Source of the DNA: Chloroflexota bacterium
Lineage (GTDB): Bacteria; Chloroflexota; Anaerolineae; UBA4142
Length of the DNA: 64,000 bases
Reading direction: 5' to 3'
NCBI GenBank assembly: GCA_016208315.1
Contig: JACQYF010000146.1
Coordinates: 1-64,000 of the forward strand
A model generated the notes under the pieces. That model was given only the letters and a program-made list of their open reading frames with translations. It did not search any database and was not told the origin of the DNA. The position numbers were made by a program, and so were the translations under genes. Position 1 is the first letter of the stretch. Every line of letters begins with the position of its first letter. Shown here piece after piece: positions 43,550-51,286 of the stretch.

Positions 43550-44316
43550 AACCGACTTACGAAACCAAGCTTGAGCAATTACCAATTACTATTTACGACA
43601 CGAACGAGGAACTGGGCCGCGCGGCCGCCGAAGAAGCCGCCGCGGTGATCCGCGACGCGGTCGAGCAAAGAGCCGTCGCCAACATTATCCTTGCGACCGG
43701 CAATTCGCAATTGACGTTTCTCACCGCGTTGCGACAAGACCGCTCGATTCCGTGGGACAAGGTCAACGTCTTTCACATGGACGAGTACATCGGCCTCGCG
43801 CCCGACCATCCCGCCAGCTTTCCGCTGTTCCTGCGCCGCCATTTGCTCGAATATGTGACCCCGCGCGCGTTCTTTCCAGTCCCGGCCAAACCGGAAGCGG
43901 CCGGCGAATACGAGCAACTCTTGCGCGCGCATCCCGCCGATTTGTGCGCGCTCGGTTACGGCGAGAACGGACACCTCGCGTTTAACGATCCCCCGTTCGC
44001 CGATTTCGACGATCCGGTGTGGGTCAAAGTAGTGAAACTCGACGAGCGTTCGCGACAGCAGCAAGTGGGCGAAGGGCATTTCGCCACGCTCGACGACGTG
44101 CCCACGCACGCGATGACGTTGACGATTCCTGCGCTCTTATCGGCCAAGCGCGTCTTGGCCCTCGTGCCCGAAGCGCGCAAAGCCGACGCGGTCGAGCGCG
44201 CGCTGCTTGGGCCGATCACCGAGGATTGCCCCGGTTCGATTCTGCGCCGGACGCCGCACGCGCACCTGTTCCTCGATCAAGATTCTGCGAAAGGATTATT
44301 GGGCAAGGCAAAATGA
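43546..44316 (+). CDS. nagB: NagB-like glucosamine-6-phosphate deaminase
   Basis: 256 aa from the ATG at 43546 (ATGA with NagA); the track uses an ATG two codons earlier. Motifs: FHMDEYIGL (catalytic base Asp), GYGENGHLAFNDPP (catalytic His region) and MTLTIPALLSAKRVLALVPE. The phosphate loop reads ATGNSQLTFL instead of PTGGTP. It should isomerise and deaminate GlcN-6-P to fructose-6-P and ammonia. LEQLPITIYD near the N-terminus is encoded by an AT-rich word CAATTACCAATTAC also found in sucA. ATGA overlap with the following Gfo/Idh gene. Confidence 0.85.
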   Translation: MKPTYETKLEQLPITIYDTNEELGRAAAEEAAAVIRDAVEQRAVANIILATGNSQLTFLTALRQDRSIPWDKVNVFHMDEYIGLAPDHPASFPLFLRRHLLEYVTPRAFFPVPAKPEAAGEYEQLLRAHPADLCALGYGENGHLAFNDPPFADFDDPVWVKVVKLDERSRQQQVGEGHFATLDDVPTHAMTLTIPALLSAKRVLALVPEARKADAVERALLGPITEDCPGSILRRTPHAHLFLDQDSAKGLLGKAK

Positions 44317-45317
44317 ACACGAACCAAAACATCATCCGCTGGGGCATCATCGGCGCCGGCAACGTCGCCGAATTCAAAAGCGGCCCGCCCCTCTATCGCA
44401 CCCCAGGTTCGGCACTCGTCGCGGTGATGCGGCGCGATGCGGCCAAGGCCGAAGATTTTGCGCGGCGGCACGGCACCAAGCGATGGTACACGGACGCCGA
44501 GGCGCTCATCGCCGATCCTGAAATCAACGCCGTATACATCGCGTCGCCGCACGATTTGCACGCAACTCACGTCACACTCGTGGCGCAGGCCCACAAATTC
44601 ATCTTGTGCGAAAAACCGATGGGCCGGAGTAGCGCCGAGGCGCAGACATGCGTGGACGTTTGCATAGCGAACGACGTTTCGTTGACCGTCGCCTACTATC
44701 GCCGCTTTTGGCCCATCACCCGCGCGATTCAACACCTGATCGCTCAAGGCGCGATCGGCCGCGTCGTCCAGGCGCGCGTGCAAGTGTGCGACTATACGGC
44801 AAACGATGCCGAGCGGTCGTGGCGCGAATCGCGCGCCCAGTCGGGCGGCGGCGCGTTGGCGAATACGGGGAGCCATTGGGTAGACTTGATCCGCCTCTTC
44901 CTTGGGGAAGTCCAAGACGTGATGGCGTATTGCTCGCCCGAACTCGAAGGCGATCAAGTGGATTTTTTCATCAGCGCGCAACTGCGAACCCGGTCCGGAG
45001 CACTCGTCAACATTGTCGTCAACCAGCAGTCGCCCACGAGTATCAACGAGTTGGAAATTCTCGGCACTGAAGGACGCATCCTCGGCAGTCCCTACTCCGA
45101 GGGCCGCTACCTGGTCGAGCGAGCCAATCACCAGCCCGAATTGGTTTCGTTGCCGAACTCGGGCCCCGCGCACACAGACCTCGTCGGCGAACTGGTGACG
45201 CGCTTGCAGACCGGCCAACCCGCGCCGATTCCCGGCGACGAAGCCGTCGCCGTGTGGCGCATCATGGAAGCGATCTATCGCTCGTGCGAAGAGGGGACGC
45301 GGGTGAAGGTGGCCTAA
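44313..45317 (+). CDS. Gfo/Idh/MocA-family NAD(P)-dependent dehydrogenase, copy 1
   Basis: 334 aa from MNTNQNIIRW, ATGA overlap with NagB; the track start is 98 codons early. Rossmann fold GIIGAGNVAEF, then the catalytic Lys in LCEKPMGRS and the substrate domain with GGGALANTGSHWVDL. Oxidises or reduces a sugar or cyclitol hydroxyl. It closes the NagA-NagB run and is followed by a MITE copy. Confidence 0.88.
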   Translation: MNTNQNIIRWGIIGAGNVAEFKSGPPLYRTPGSALVAVMRRDAAKAEDFARRHGTKRWYTDAEALIADPEINAVYIASPHDLHATHVTLVAQAHKFILCEKPMGRSSAEAQTCVDVCIANDVSLTVAYYRRFWPITRAIQHLIAQGAIGRVVQARVQVCDYTANDAERSWRESRAQSGGGALANTGSHWVDLIRLFLGEVQDVMAYCSPELEGDQVDFFISAQLRTRSGALVNIVVNQQSPTSINELEILGTEGRILGSPYSEGRYLVERANHQPELVSLPNSGPAHTDLVGELVTRLQTGQPAPIPGDEAVAVWRIMEAIYRSCEEGTRVKVA

Positions 45318-45318
45318 C

Positions 45319-45424
45319 GGGCGACCGAGGTCGCGGCAACACGAACGCAAAGTCGGCCTTCGCCGACTGGGAATCAGTCCACGAAGGTGGACTTGGTGTT
45401 GTTGTTGCAGCGAATTCATTCGCC
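45319..45424. repeat. MITE-like repeat, GACCGAGGTCGC family, copy 2
   Basis: Starts GGGCGACCGAGGTCGCGGCA and ends GAATTCATTCGCCC. The inner hairpins AAGTCGGCC...GCCGACT and GTCCACGAAGGTGGAC match copy 1 almost exactly. It lies between the Gfo/Idh gene and URO-D copy 2. Confidence 0.85.
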
Positions 45425-45449
45425 CGATTGCCAAATTGAAAGAGTTTCA

Positions 45450-46622
45450 ATGAATTCACGAGAACGAATCCTTGCCGCGCTGAATCACCAGGAACCCGAC
45501 CGCATCCCCTTCGACTTGGGCAGTACCCAAGTCACAGGCATTCACGTCGTTGCCTATCAGAGATTGCGCGACTGTCTCGGTCTGCCGCCGGTCGAGCCGC
45601 AGATGTGCGATACGATTCAACAGCTCGCGCTGCCCGACGACGATGTGATCGAAAGACTGGGCGTGGATGTGCGCGGCCTGTTTCCGCTGAATAGCCATAA
45701 CTGGAACATCGTCAGCCACGACATCGGCGACTATTGGGAATATGTGGACGAATGGGGCATCACGCACGATCGTCCCAAACCCGATGGGCTGTACTACTCG
45801 ATGGTGCGCTCGCCGCTGGCGGACGCGTCCGTTACCCAAGACAATATTCGCAACTATCGCTGGCCGAATACAGGCGATCCTGCGCGCATCGCCGGACTGC
45901 GTGCGCAGGCGCTCGCCTATCGCGCGCAAGGCAAGGCGGTGATGATCAAGGGCGTGCTCGCGGGCGTGTTCGAGATGGCGCAGCGCGTCCGCGGGATGGA
46001 CGTTTTGCTGATGGATATGGCGTCGAACGATACGCTGGCGGGCGCGTTCTTCGACAAGATGGTGGAACTCAAGCTGGCGTTCTGGGAAATGGCGCTGCCG
46101 CAGCTTGCAGACGCGGTTGACGTGATTTCGGAAGCCGACGATTACGGCACGCAGGTCTCGCAACTCATTTCGCCGCGCATGTTTCGCAAATTGATCAAGC
46201 CGCGGCTGGCGGTCTTGTTCAAACGCATCAAGGAACTTGCGCCGAATGCCAAACTCTTTTTCCATTCCTGCGGCAACGTGCGCCCGCTCTTGCCTGATTT
46301 CATCGAGATCGGCGTGGACATTCTCAATCCCGTCCACGTCCGCGCGACCGGCATGAATCCCATCGAACTAAAGCGCGATTTCGGCAAAGACATGGTTTTC
46401 TGGGGCGGCGGCGTGGATACGCAGGGCGTCTTGCCGACCGGCACGCCGCAAGAGGTGGAAGACGACGTGCGGCGCAATATTGACGCGCTCGCGCCGGGCG
46501 GCGGTTTCGTCTTTAACACGATCCACAACATCCAAGCCGACGTGCCGCCGGAAAATATTGTGGCTATGTGGGAGGCGGTGAATGAAACCTCTTCTTCCGC
46601 GAATCTCGCGAATCGTCACTAA
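45450..46622 (+). CDS. URO-D-fold methyltransferase-like protein, copy 2
   Basis: 390 aa from MNSRERILAALNH, with AAAGAG upstream; the track start lies in the repeat. URO-D/MtaA-type barrel with EPDRIPFDLGST. The zinc motif HxCG is intact (LFFHSCGNVRPLL), but the usual second Cys position is occupied by a His segment (VFNTIHNIQADVPPENI). This is the pattern I associate with non-HemE members near sugar or methyl-transfer genes. The last residues SSANLANRH are encoded by the left arm of a palindrome at 46596, and NuoE has the same SANLAN tail. Confidence 0.85.
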   Translation: MNSRERILAALNHQEPDRIPFDLGSTQVTGIHVVAYQRLRDCLGLPPVEPQMCDTIQQLALPDDDVIERLGVDVRGLFPLNSHNWNIVSHDIGDYWEYVDEWGITHDRPKPDGLYYSMVRSPLADASVTQDNIRNYRWPNTGDPARIAGLRAQALAYRAQGKAVMIKGVLAGVFEMAQRVRGMDVLLMDMASNDTLAGAFFDKMVELKLAFWEMALPQLADAVDVISEADDYGTQVSQLISPRMFRKLIKPRLAVLFKRIKELAPNAKLFFHSCGNVRPLLPDFIEIGVDILNPVHVRATGMNPIELKRDFGKDMVFWGGGVDTQGVLPTGTPQEVEDDVRRNIDALAPGGGFVFNTIHNIQADVPPENIVAMWEAVNETSSSANLANRH

Positions 46623-46663
46623 TCTTGGTTTTTCCTATTCGTGAGATCCGCGAGATTCGCGGA
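46596..46663. repeat. Palindrome of CGCGAATCTCGCGAAT type, copy 1
   Basis: Arms TCCGCGAATCTCGCGAAT (46596-46613) and its complement (46646-46663) match at 17 of 18 positions. The left arm lies inside the URO-D copy 2 gene and encodes part of its tail. The same element is at 62984-63050. Confidence 0.9.
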
Positions 46664-46691
46664 CAAAAAGCCCACCGCGAAACAGTGACGT

Positions 46692-47759
46692 ATGCAACTT
46701 ACGCTGAAAACTTTCCTTCCCCTCGAACTCGTCTTCAATCCCAACTGGTGGTACCATACCGCCGGCATCGCGTTTGACGAGAATTTCTATCTCGACGCGG
46801 CGACGCGGATCAAGAACGATGTGACGATGCGGCGCGTGCTGCACGAGCGTTACGGCGCGTTGGGCTTGGGCGAAGCGAATCCGCAGCCGCGGCCGATTAT
46901 CGGCTCGCTGCACGTCGCGGGCGGCTTTTGCATTCCCGCACTGCTCGGCGCGCGGATTCGGTTCGGCGCCAATGCCGCGCCGCAGCCCGAGCCGATGCAC
47001 CTCACCCTGGAGCAAATAAAAGCGCTGGAGATGCCTGACTGGCGTAACCAATGGCCGATGAAGCAACTGATTGCCGACATGGATTCGCTGCAAGCGCAGT
47101 ACGGTTACGTGGTCGGCGATCTGAATACGGATGGATTGTTGAACGCCGCGTATCATTTCTACGGGGCAGACCTCTTTGCCGATTTCTACGACGCGCCGGA
47201 TCGAGTTCGCCGCTTGCTTGAACTGATCGCCGAATTGATTACGGACATTGCCGAGTACATTCACCGGCGCACGGGCAGTTATTCGATCGCGGTCAATCGG
47301 ATGGCGGAGAATCTCACGCCGGCGCCGTTCATCCACGCCAACTGCTCGGTGCAGATGATCTCGCCCAAGAGTTACCGCGCGATGCAGTTGCCGATTGAAC
47401 AGCGCATGGCGGAACGACTCGCGCCTTACGGGATTCACCACTGCGGCAGCAACACTCACGTCGTCGCGTCCGAGTATGCCAAGTTGCCCGTGACTTTTGT
47501 AGATGTCGGCTGGGGTTCGGATGTGGCGCGGTGCCGCGAGTTGCTGCCCAATGCGTTCTTGAACCTGCGGCTGAATCCGGTGCGAATGCTCAACTGCACG
47601 CCGCACGAAATTGCCGAGGATACCGAAGGTCTGCTGCGCTCCGCCGGGCCGCTCGACCGCGCCGGCATCTGTTGTATCAACATGGATGCGGGCACGCCAG
47701 ACGACAATATCTCTGCAATGTTCGAGGTGGTTCAAAGATACCGAAGATATGGAGCGTGA
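46692..47759 (+). CDS. URO-D-fold methyltransferase-like protein, copy 3
   Basis: 355 aa. URO-D fold. It keeps both zinc features of corrinoid/CoM-type methyltransferases: HxCG (YGIHHCGSNTH) and a later Cys (AGICCINMDAGTP). This makes it the best methyltransferase candidate of the three. Substrate could be a methylated compound or a pterin; sequence alone does not tell. The ribosome site is weak. It is co-directional with copy 2, UxaC, Gfo/Idh copy 2 and the corrinoid protein. A word palindrome follows its stop. Confidence 0.82.
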   Translation: MQLTLKTFLPLELVFNPNWWYHTAGIAFDENFYLDAATRIKNDVTMRRVLHERYGALGLGEANPQPRPIIGSLHVAGGFCIPALLGARIRFGANAAPQPEPMHLTLEQIKALEMPDWRNQWPMKQLIADMDSLQAQYGYVVGDLNTDGLLNAAYHFYGADLFADFYDAPDRVRRLLELIAELITDIAEYIHRRTGSYSIAVNRMAENLTPAPFIHANCSVQMISPKSYRAMQLPIEQRMAERLAPYGIHHCGSNTHVVASEYAKLPVTFVDVGWGSDVARCRELLPNAFLNLRLNPVRMLNCTPHEIAEDTEGLLRSAGPLDRAGICCINMDAGTPDDNISAMFEVVQRYRRYGA

Positions 47760-47846
47760 TTCGGGATACGGGATGCGAGATACAAGATACGCGCATCCCG
47801 TATCCTGTATCTCGAATCCCGAATTTCGTATCAGAAACAAGGAGCT
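47758..47846. repeat. Word palindrome of GGGATACGGGATGC type
   Basis: ATTCGGGATACGGGATGCGA and AGATACAAGATACG are answered by CGCATCCCGTATCCTGTATC and CGAATCCCGAAT. It fills the gap up to the AAGGAG site of uxaC. Confidence 0.88.
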
Positions 47847-47847
47847 T

Positions 47848-49251
47848 ATGTCCAAACTGCCCGCCGACCGCTACTTTGATCCCGACCCCGCGCAAAAAGA
47901 AATCGCGCAGCAGTTGTACGATCAGGTCGCTAAGCTGCCGCTGATTTGCCCGCACGGTCACGTTGACCCGCGCCTGTTTGCCGATCCTAACTACGATTTC
48001 GGCTCGCCTGCAGATTTGCTCATCATCCCCGATCACTATGTCTTTCGAATGCTCTACTCGCAAGGCATTCCGCTGGAGCGCTTGGGCGTGCCGCGGCGCG
48101 ACGGCGGCGAGGTCGAGCGCGATCCGCGCAAGATTTGGCAGTTGTTCGGGGAGAATTTCTACCTGTTTCGCGGCACGCCGACGGGCATTTGGCTCCGCGA
48201 CGAGTTGGCGGAAATTTTCGGCATCGAAGAAAAATTGACCGGGGAATCCGCGTCGCGCATCTACGACCAGATCGCCGCGTGTCTTGATTCTCCCGAGTTT
48301 CGCCCGCGCACGCTTTACGAGCGTTTCAATATCGAGGCGCTGAGCACGACGGATGCGGCGACCGATACGCTCGAGCATCATCAAGCGCTTCGCGCGTCCG
48401 GGTGGAAGGGTCGAATCATTCCGACGTTCCGCCCCGACGCCGTCGTCAATCTCGGTACGCAGAACTGGCGCGAGAACATTGACAAGTTGAGCCAGGTAAG
48501 CGGCATTCAGGTAAACGATTATCGCGCGTTCGTCCAGGCGCTGGAAAGTCGCCGCGCCTTCTTCAAGACGATGGGCGCGACTGCCACCGATCACGCCGCG
48601 CTCACGGCATATACGGAAGAGCTGTCGGACGCAGACGCGATCTTGCAGCGCGCGCTGCGCGGGCAGGCGACTGCCGACGACGCGGTGCGGTTTACGGGTC
48701 ATATGCTCATCGAGTTTGCGCGGATGTCTACGGAAGATAACTTGGTGATGCAATTCCATGTTGGTTCATACCGCAATCACAACGCGGCGCTTTTCGACCG
48801 CTTTGGCGCGGACAAGGGCGCAGACATTCCCATCCAAAGCGAATTCACACGCAACCTACGCCCGCTCTTGAACAAGTTTGGCAGCGATCCGCGTTTGACC
48901 CTCATCCTCTTTACGCTCGACGAGGCGACCTATTCGCGCGAGTTGGCGCCGCTCGCCGGGCACTATCCCGCGCTGAAACTCGGGCCCCCGTGGTGGTTTT
49001 TCGACAGTTTCAACGGCATGCGGCGCTATTTCGATTTGGACATGGAAACGGCTGGCCTGTATAATACGACCGGTTTCAACGACGATACGCGCGCCTTTCC
49101 TTCGATTCCGGCGCGCCACGATCTTTGGCGACGCGTCGCCGCGAACTGGATCGCGGGCCTGGTCGTGCGCCACATCGTAGACGAAAACGACGCGGCCGAG
49201 ATGATCCACGCGGCGGCATACGACCTGGCGAAAAAGGCGTACAAATTGTAA
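47848..49251 (+). CDS. uxaC: Glucuronate isomerase family protein
   Basis: 467 aa from MSKLPADRYF, with AAGGAGCTT upstream; the track start is 79 codons early. PF02614-type amidohydrolase barrel: metal His pair in ICPHGHVDPRLF, then IIPDHYVFRMLYSQG, and a late segment WWFFDSFNGMRRYFD. It would convert D-glucuronate to fructuronate or galacturonate to tagaturonate. HGH replaces the HCH of E. coli-type sequences and the next steps (uxuA/uxaA, kdgK) are absent, so the substrate may differ. It lies between URO-D copy 3 and a dehydrogenase. Confidence 0.85.
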   Translation: MSKLPADRYFDPDPAQKEIAQQLYDQVAKLPLICPHGHVDPRLFADPNYDFGSPADLLIIPDHYVFRMLYSQGIPLERLGVPRRDGGEVERDPRKIWQLFGENFYLFRGTPTGIWLRDELAEIFGIEEKLTGESASRIYDQIAACLDSPEFRPRTLYERFNIEALSTTDAATDTLEHHQALRASGWKGRIIPTFRPDAVVNLGTQNWRENIDKLSQVSGIQVNDYRAFVQALESRRAFFKTMGATATDHAALTAYTEELSDADAILQRALRGQATADDAVRFTGHMLIEFARMSTEDNLVMQFHVGSYRNHNAALFDRFGADKGADIPIQSEFTRNLRPLLNKFGSDPRLTLILFTLDEATYSRELAPLAGHYPALKLGPPWWFFDSFNGMRRYFDLDMETAGLYNTTGFNDDTRAFPSIPARHDLWRRVAANWIAGLVVRHIVDENDAAEMIHAAAYDLAKKAYKL

Positions 49252-49320
49252 AGGATGAAGGATGAAGGATGAGGGATGAATCAACTTGAACCCTTTCATC
49301 CCTCGGCCCTCATCCTTGAA
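49250..49320. repeat. Word palindrome of AAGGATGAAGGATGA type
   Basis: AAGGATGAAGGATGAAGGAT plus GAGGGATGAA is answered by TTTCATCCCTCGGCCCTCATCCTT. The uxaC TAA stop touches the left arm. Confidence 0.88.
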
Positions 49321-49326
49321 TAAGAT

Positions 49327-50358
49327 ATGCAATCACTTGGATTCGGTATCATCGGACTAGGGAACATCGCGCCCATTCACGCGGCGGCGATCCGCGCCAC
49401 GCCCGACGCGAAACTTGTCGCGGTCGCGACGCGCAATCCCGAACGGGGGAGCACGTTCGCAGCCGAACATGGCGGGACGTGGTACGCGGATTACCGCGAG
49501 ATGCTCAAGCGCGAAGACATTCACATCGTCACGATCTGCACGCCGCACGACTTGCATTTGCCGATGACGCTCGATGCCGCCGCGGCTGGCAAGCACGTGT
49601 TGTGCGAAAAGCCGATGGCGCGGAATGTCGCCGAGTGCGATCAGATGATTGCCGCGTGCGAGCGCGCCGGGGTAACGCTCGGCGTCGTGTTTCAAAGTCG
49701 CTTTGAGCCGCTCGTTCGAAAACTGAAAACCGCGCTCGACGACGGTCAAATCGGCAAACTGCTGTGGGCGAGCACGAGCACGATTTGGTATCGCACTGAC
49801 GAATATTATCGCAGCGCGGCGTGGCGCGGGACGTGGGAACATGAGGGCGGCGGCGTGTTGATCAATCAGGCGAGCCACGCGCTCGATCTGTTTCTCTGGC
49901 TCACCGGTATGCCGGCGCGCGTCACGGCCAGAATGCGGACGCTCAATCACCAAATCGAGGTTGAAGACGCGGTGATGGCGCAGCTCGAATACGCGAGCGG
50001 CGCGCTCGGTTCCGTGCAGGCGACGACGATTGCGTTCCCCGGTTTCTCGGAACGGATGGAGTTTTTTGGCGAGCGCGGCAGTGTCATTTATCATAAAGGC
50101 GAGGGGCGCTTGGAGTGGCACTGGCGCGAGCCGCGCGAGGATCGCGTGGATGAGGCCGAGGCGTGGAGCGGCGCGACTGGACCGCAGACCGCAAGCGCCG
50201 CGCCACACGCCGCGCAGTTTCAGGATTTCGCGGCGGCGATCCGCGAACATCGCGCGCCGTTAGTGGATGGGCGCGAGGCGCGGCGCAGCATAGAAGTGAT
50301 CGAGGCAATTTACCGTTCGGCGCGTGCCGATCAACCGGTAAGTTTGCCACTGCAATAA
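49327..50358 (+). CDS. Gfo/Idh/MocA-family dehydrogenase, copy 2
   Basis: 343 aa. Rossmann start GIIGLGNIAPIHAAAI, catalytic Lys in LCEKPMARNV, and EHEGGGVLINQASHALDLFLWLTG in the substrate domain, a pattern common in inositol/sugar dehydrogenases. It is about 24 bp before the corrinoid protein, so co-transcription is likely. No strong ribosome site. The substrate should belong to the same pathway as the uronate isomerase and URO-D proteins. Confidence 0.88.
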   Translation: MQSLGFGIIGLGNIAPIHAAAIRATPDAKLVAVATRNPERGSTFAAEHGGTWYADYREMLKREDIHIVTICTPHDLHLPMTLDAAAAGKHVLCEKPMARNVAECDQMIAACERAGVTLGVVFQSRFEPLVRKLKTALDDGQIGKLLWASTSTIWYRTDEYYRSAAWRGTWEHEGGGVLINQASHALDLFLWLTGMPARVTARMRTLNHQIEVEDAVMAQLEYASGALGSVQATTIAFPGFSERMEFFGERGSVIYHKGEGRLEWHWREPREDRVDEAEAWSGATGPQTASAAPHAAQFQDFAAAIREHRAPLVDGREARRSIEVIEAIYRSARADQPVSLPLQ

Positions 50359-50381
50359 TTTTATTTCATGAGGAGTAAAGA

Positions 50382-51017
50382 ATGAGTACACTTGACGATC
50401 TCAAACAGAGCGTCATTGACGGGAACGCCAATCAAGCCAAAACGCTCGTCCAGCAGGCGATGACCGAGAGTTTGCCGCCCGAGCAAATCCTGAACACCGG
50501 CTTGATTTCGGCGATGGCTGAAGTCGGGCGGCTGTTCGAATGCGGCGAATATTATGTGCCGGAGATGCTCGTGTCGGCGCGCGCGATGAAGATGGGCTTG
50601 GAATTGCTGCGTCCCAGTCTCGCCGCGGCGAACGTCCAAGCCATCGGCAAAGTCGTCGTGGGCACGGTGCAGGGCGATTTGCACGACATCGGCAAGAACC
50701 TGGTCGCGATCATGCTCGAAGGGGCCGGGTTCAGCGTGATTGACCTCGGCGTGGATGTGCCGCCGCAAAAATTCGTGCAGGCCGTCAAAGAGCATCAGCC
50801 GCAACTCGTGGGCTTTTCGGCATTACTCACGACGACGATGGGCAAGATGAAAGACAACATCCAGGCGTTGCAGGAAGCGGGCCTGCGCGACCAAGTGAAA
50901 GTGATGATCGGCGGCGCGCCCGTCACCGAAAAATTCGCCACCGACATCGGCGCAGACATGTTCGCGCGCGATGCGTCGGCCGCGGCTACGCGCGCCAAAG
51001 CGGCGATTGCGCAGTAG
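50382..51017 (+). CDS. Stand-alone corrinoid (B12)-binding methyltransferase partner protein
   Basis: 211 aa; GAGGAG precedes the ATG. Residues 1-85 form the helical cap (B12-binding_2) and 88-211 the cobalamin-binding Rossmann domain. The lower-ligand motif DxHxxG is GDLHDIGKNL (D99, H101, G104), followed by VIDLGVDVP, a Ser-containing VGFSALLTTTM and MIGGAPV. It matches corrinoid proteins of methyltransferase systems (MtaC/MtbC/MttC-like), carrying a methyl group between two enzymes. It ends the plus-strand run containing three URO-D genes. No corrinoid reductive activator is in the window. Confidence 0.9.
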   Translation: MSTLDDLKQSVIDGNANQAKTLVQQAMTESLPPEQILNTGLISAMAEVGRLFECGEYYVPEMLVSARAMKMGLELLRPSLAAANVQAIGKVVVGTVQGDLHDIGKNLVAIMLEGAGFSVIDLGVDVPPQKFVQAVKEHQPQLVGFSALLTTTMGKMKDNIQALQEAGLRDQVKVMIGGAPVTEKFATDIGADMFARDASAAATRAKAAIAQ

Positions 51018-51126
51018 GGGCAATCCCTTGTGGTTGTCCCGGACGGGTAGGGGCAATCCCTTGTGGTTGCCCTGGACGGGCGGGCACAATCCTAACGGTT
51101 GGGCAGGCACAAGGCACTGCCCCTAC
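51017..51126. repeat. MITE-like repeat, GTAGGGGCAATCCCTTGTGG family
   Basis: Two direct copies of GTAGGGGCAATCCCTTGTGG are followed by GGGCAGGCACAAGGCACTGC and CCCTAC, which closes the palindrome. The reverse orientation of the same family is at 18556-18612. The corrinoid gene stop touches its first bases. Confidence 0.85.
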
Positions 51127-51173
51127 GTCACCCGATGTGGCGGCGCTCCATGGTGAGCGCCGTTTTCATTTCT

Positions 51174-51212
51174 GTTGACTGTTGACTGTTGACTGTTCAC
51201 TGCCCCTGTTCA
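51174..51212. repeat. Word tract GTTGACT
   Basis: Three GTTGACT words followed by GTTCACTGCCCC and GTTCAC. The same words form the right arms at 23.5 and 35.9 kb, but there is no left arm here. Confidence 0.65.
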
Positions 51213-51228
51213 CGGATTCGCCCACCCC

Positions 51229-51257
51229 TTGACGAAACCTTAGCGGTGAATAATAAT
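51229..51257 (+). promoter_or_regulatory. Promoter of the pyruvate dehydrogenase operon
   Basis: TTGACG, 17-bp spacer, AATAAT. A small inverted repeat GAATAAT/ATTATTC (51248-51273) overlaps the -10 box and start site and could be an operator. The ATG lies about 30 bases downstream with AGGAG in front of it. Confidence 0.65.
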
Positions 51258-51286
51258 ACCTCGACAATTATTCCCAGGAGCAGACT

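Noticed and set aside
28580-47759. Haem-biosynthesis HemE for the URO-D genes
   Set aside because: Three copies in a catabolic region, with zinc-type HxCG motifs in two and a corrinoid protein nearby, do not fit HemE.
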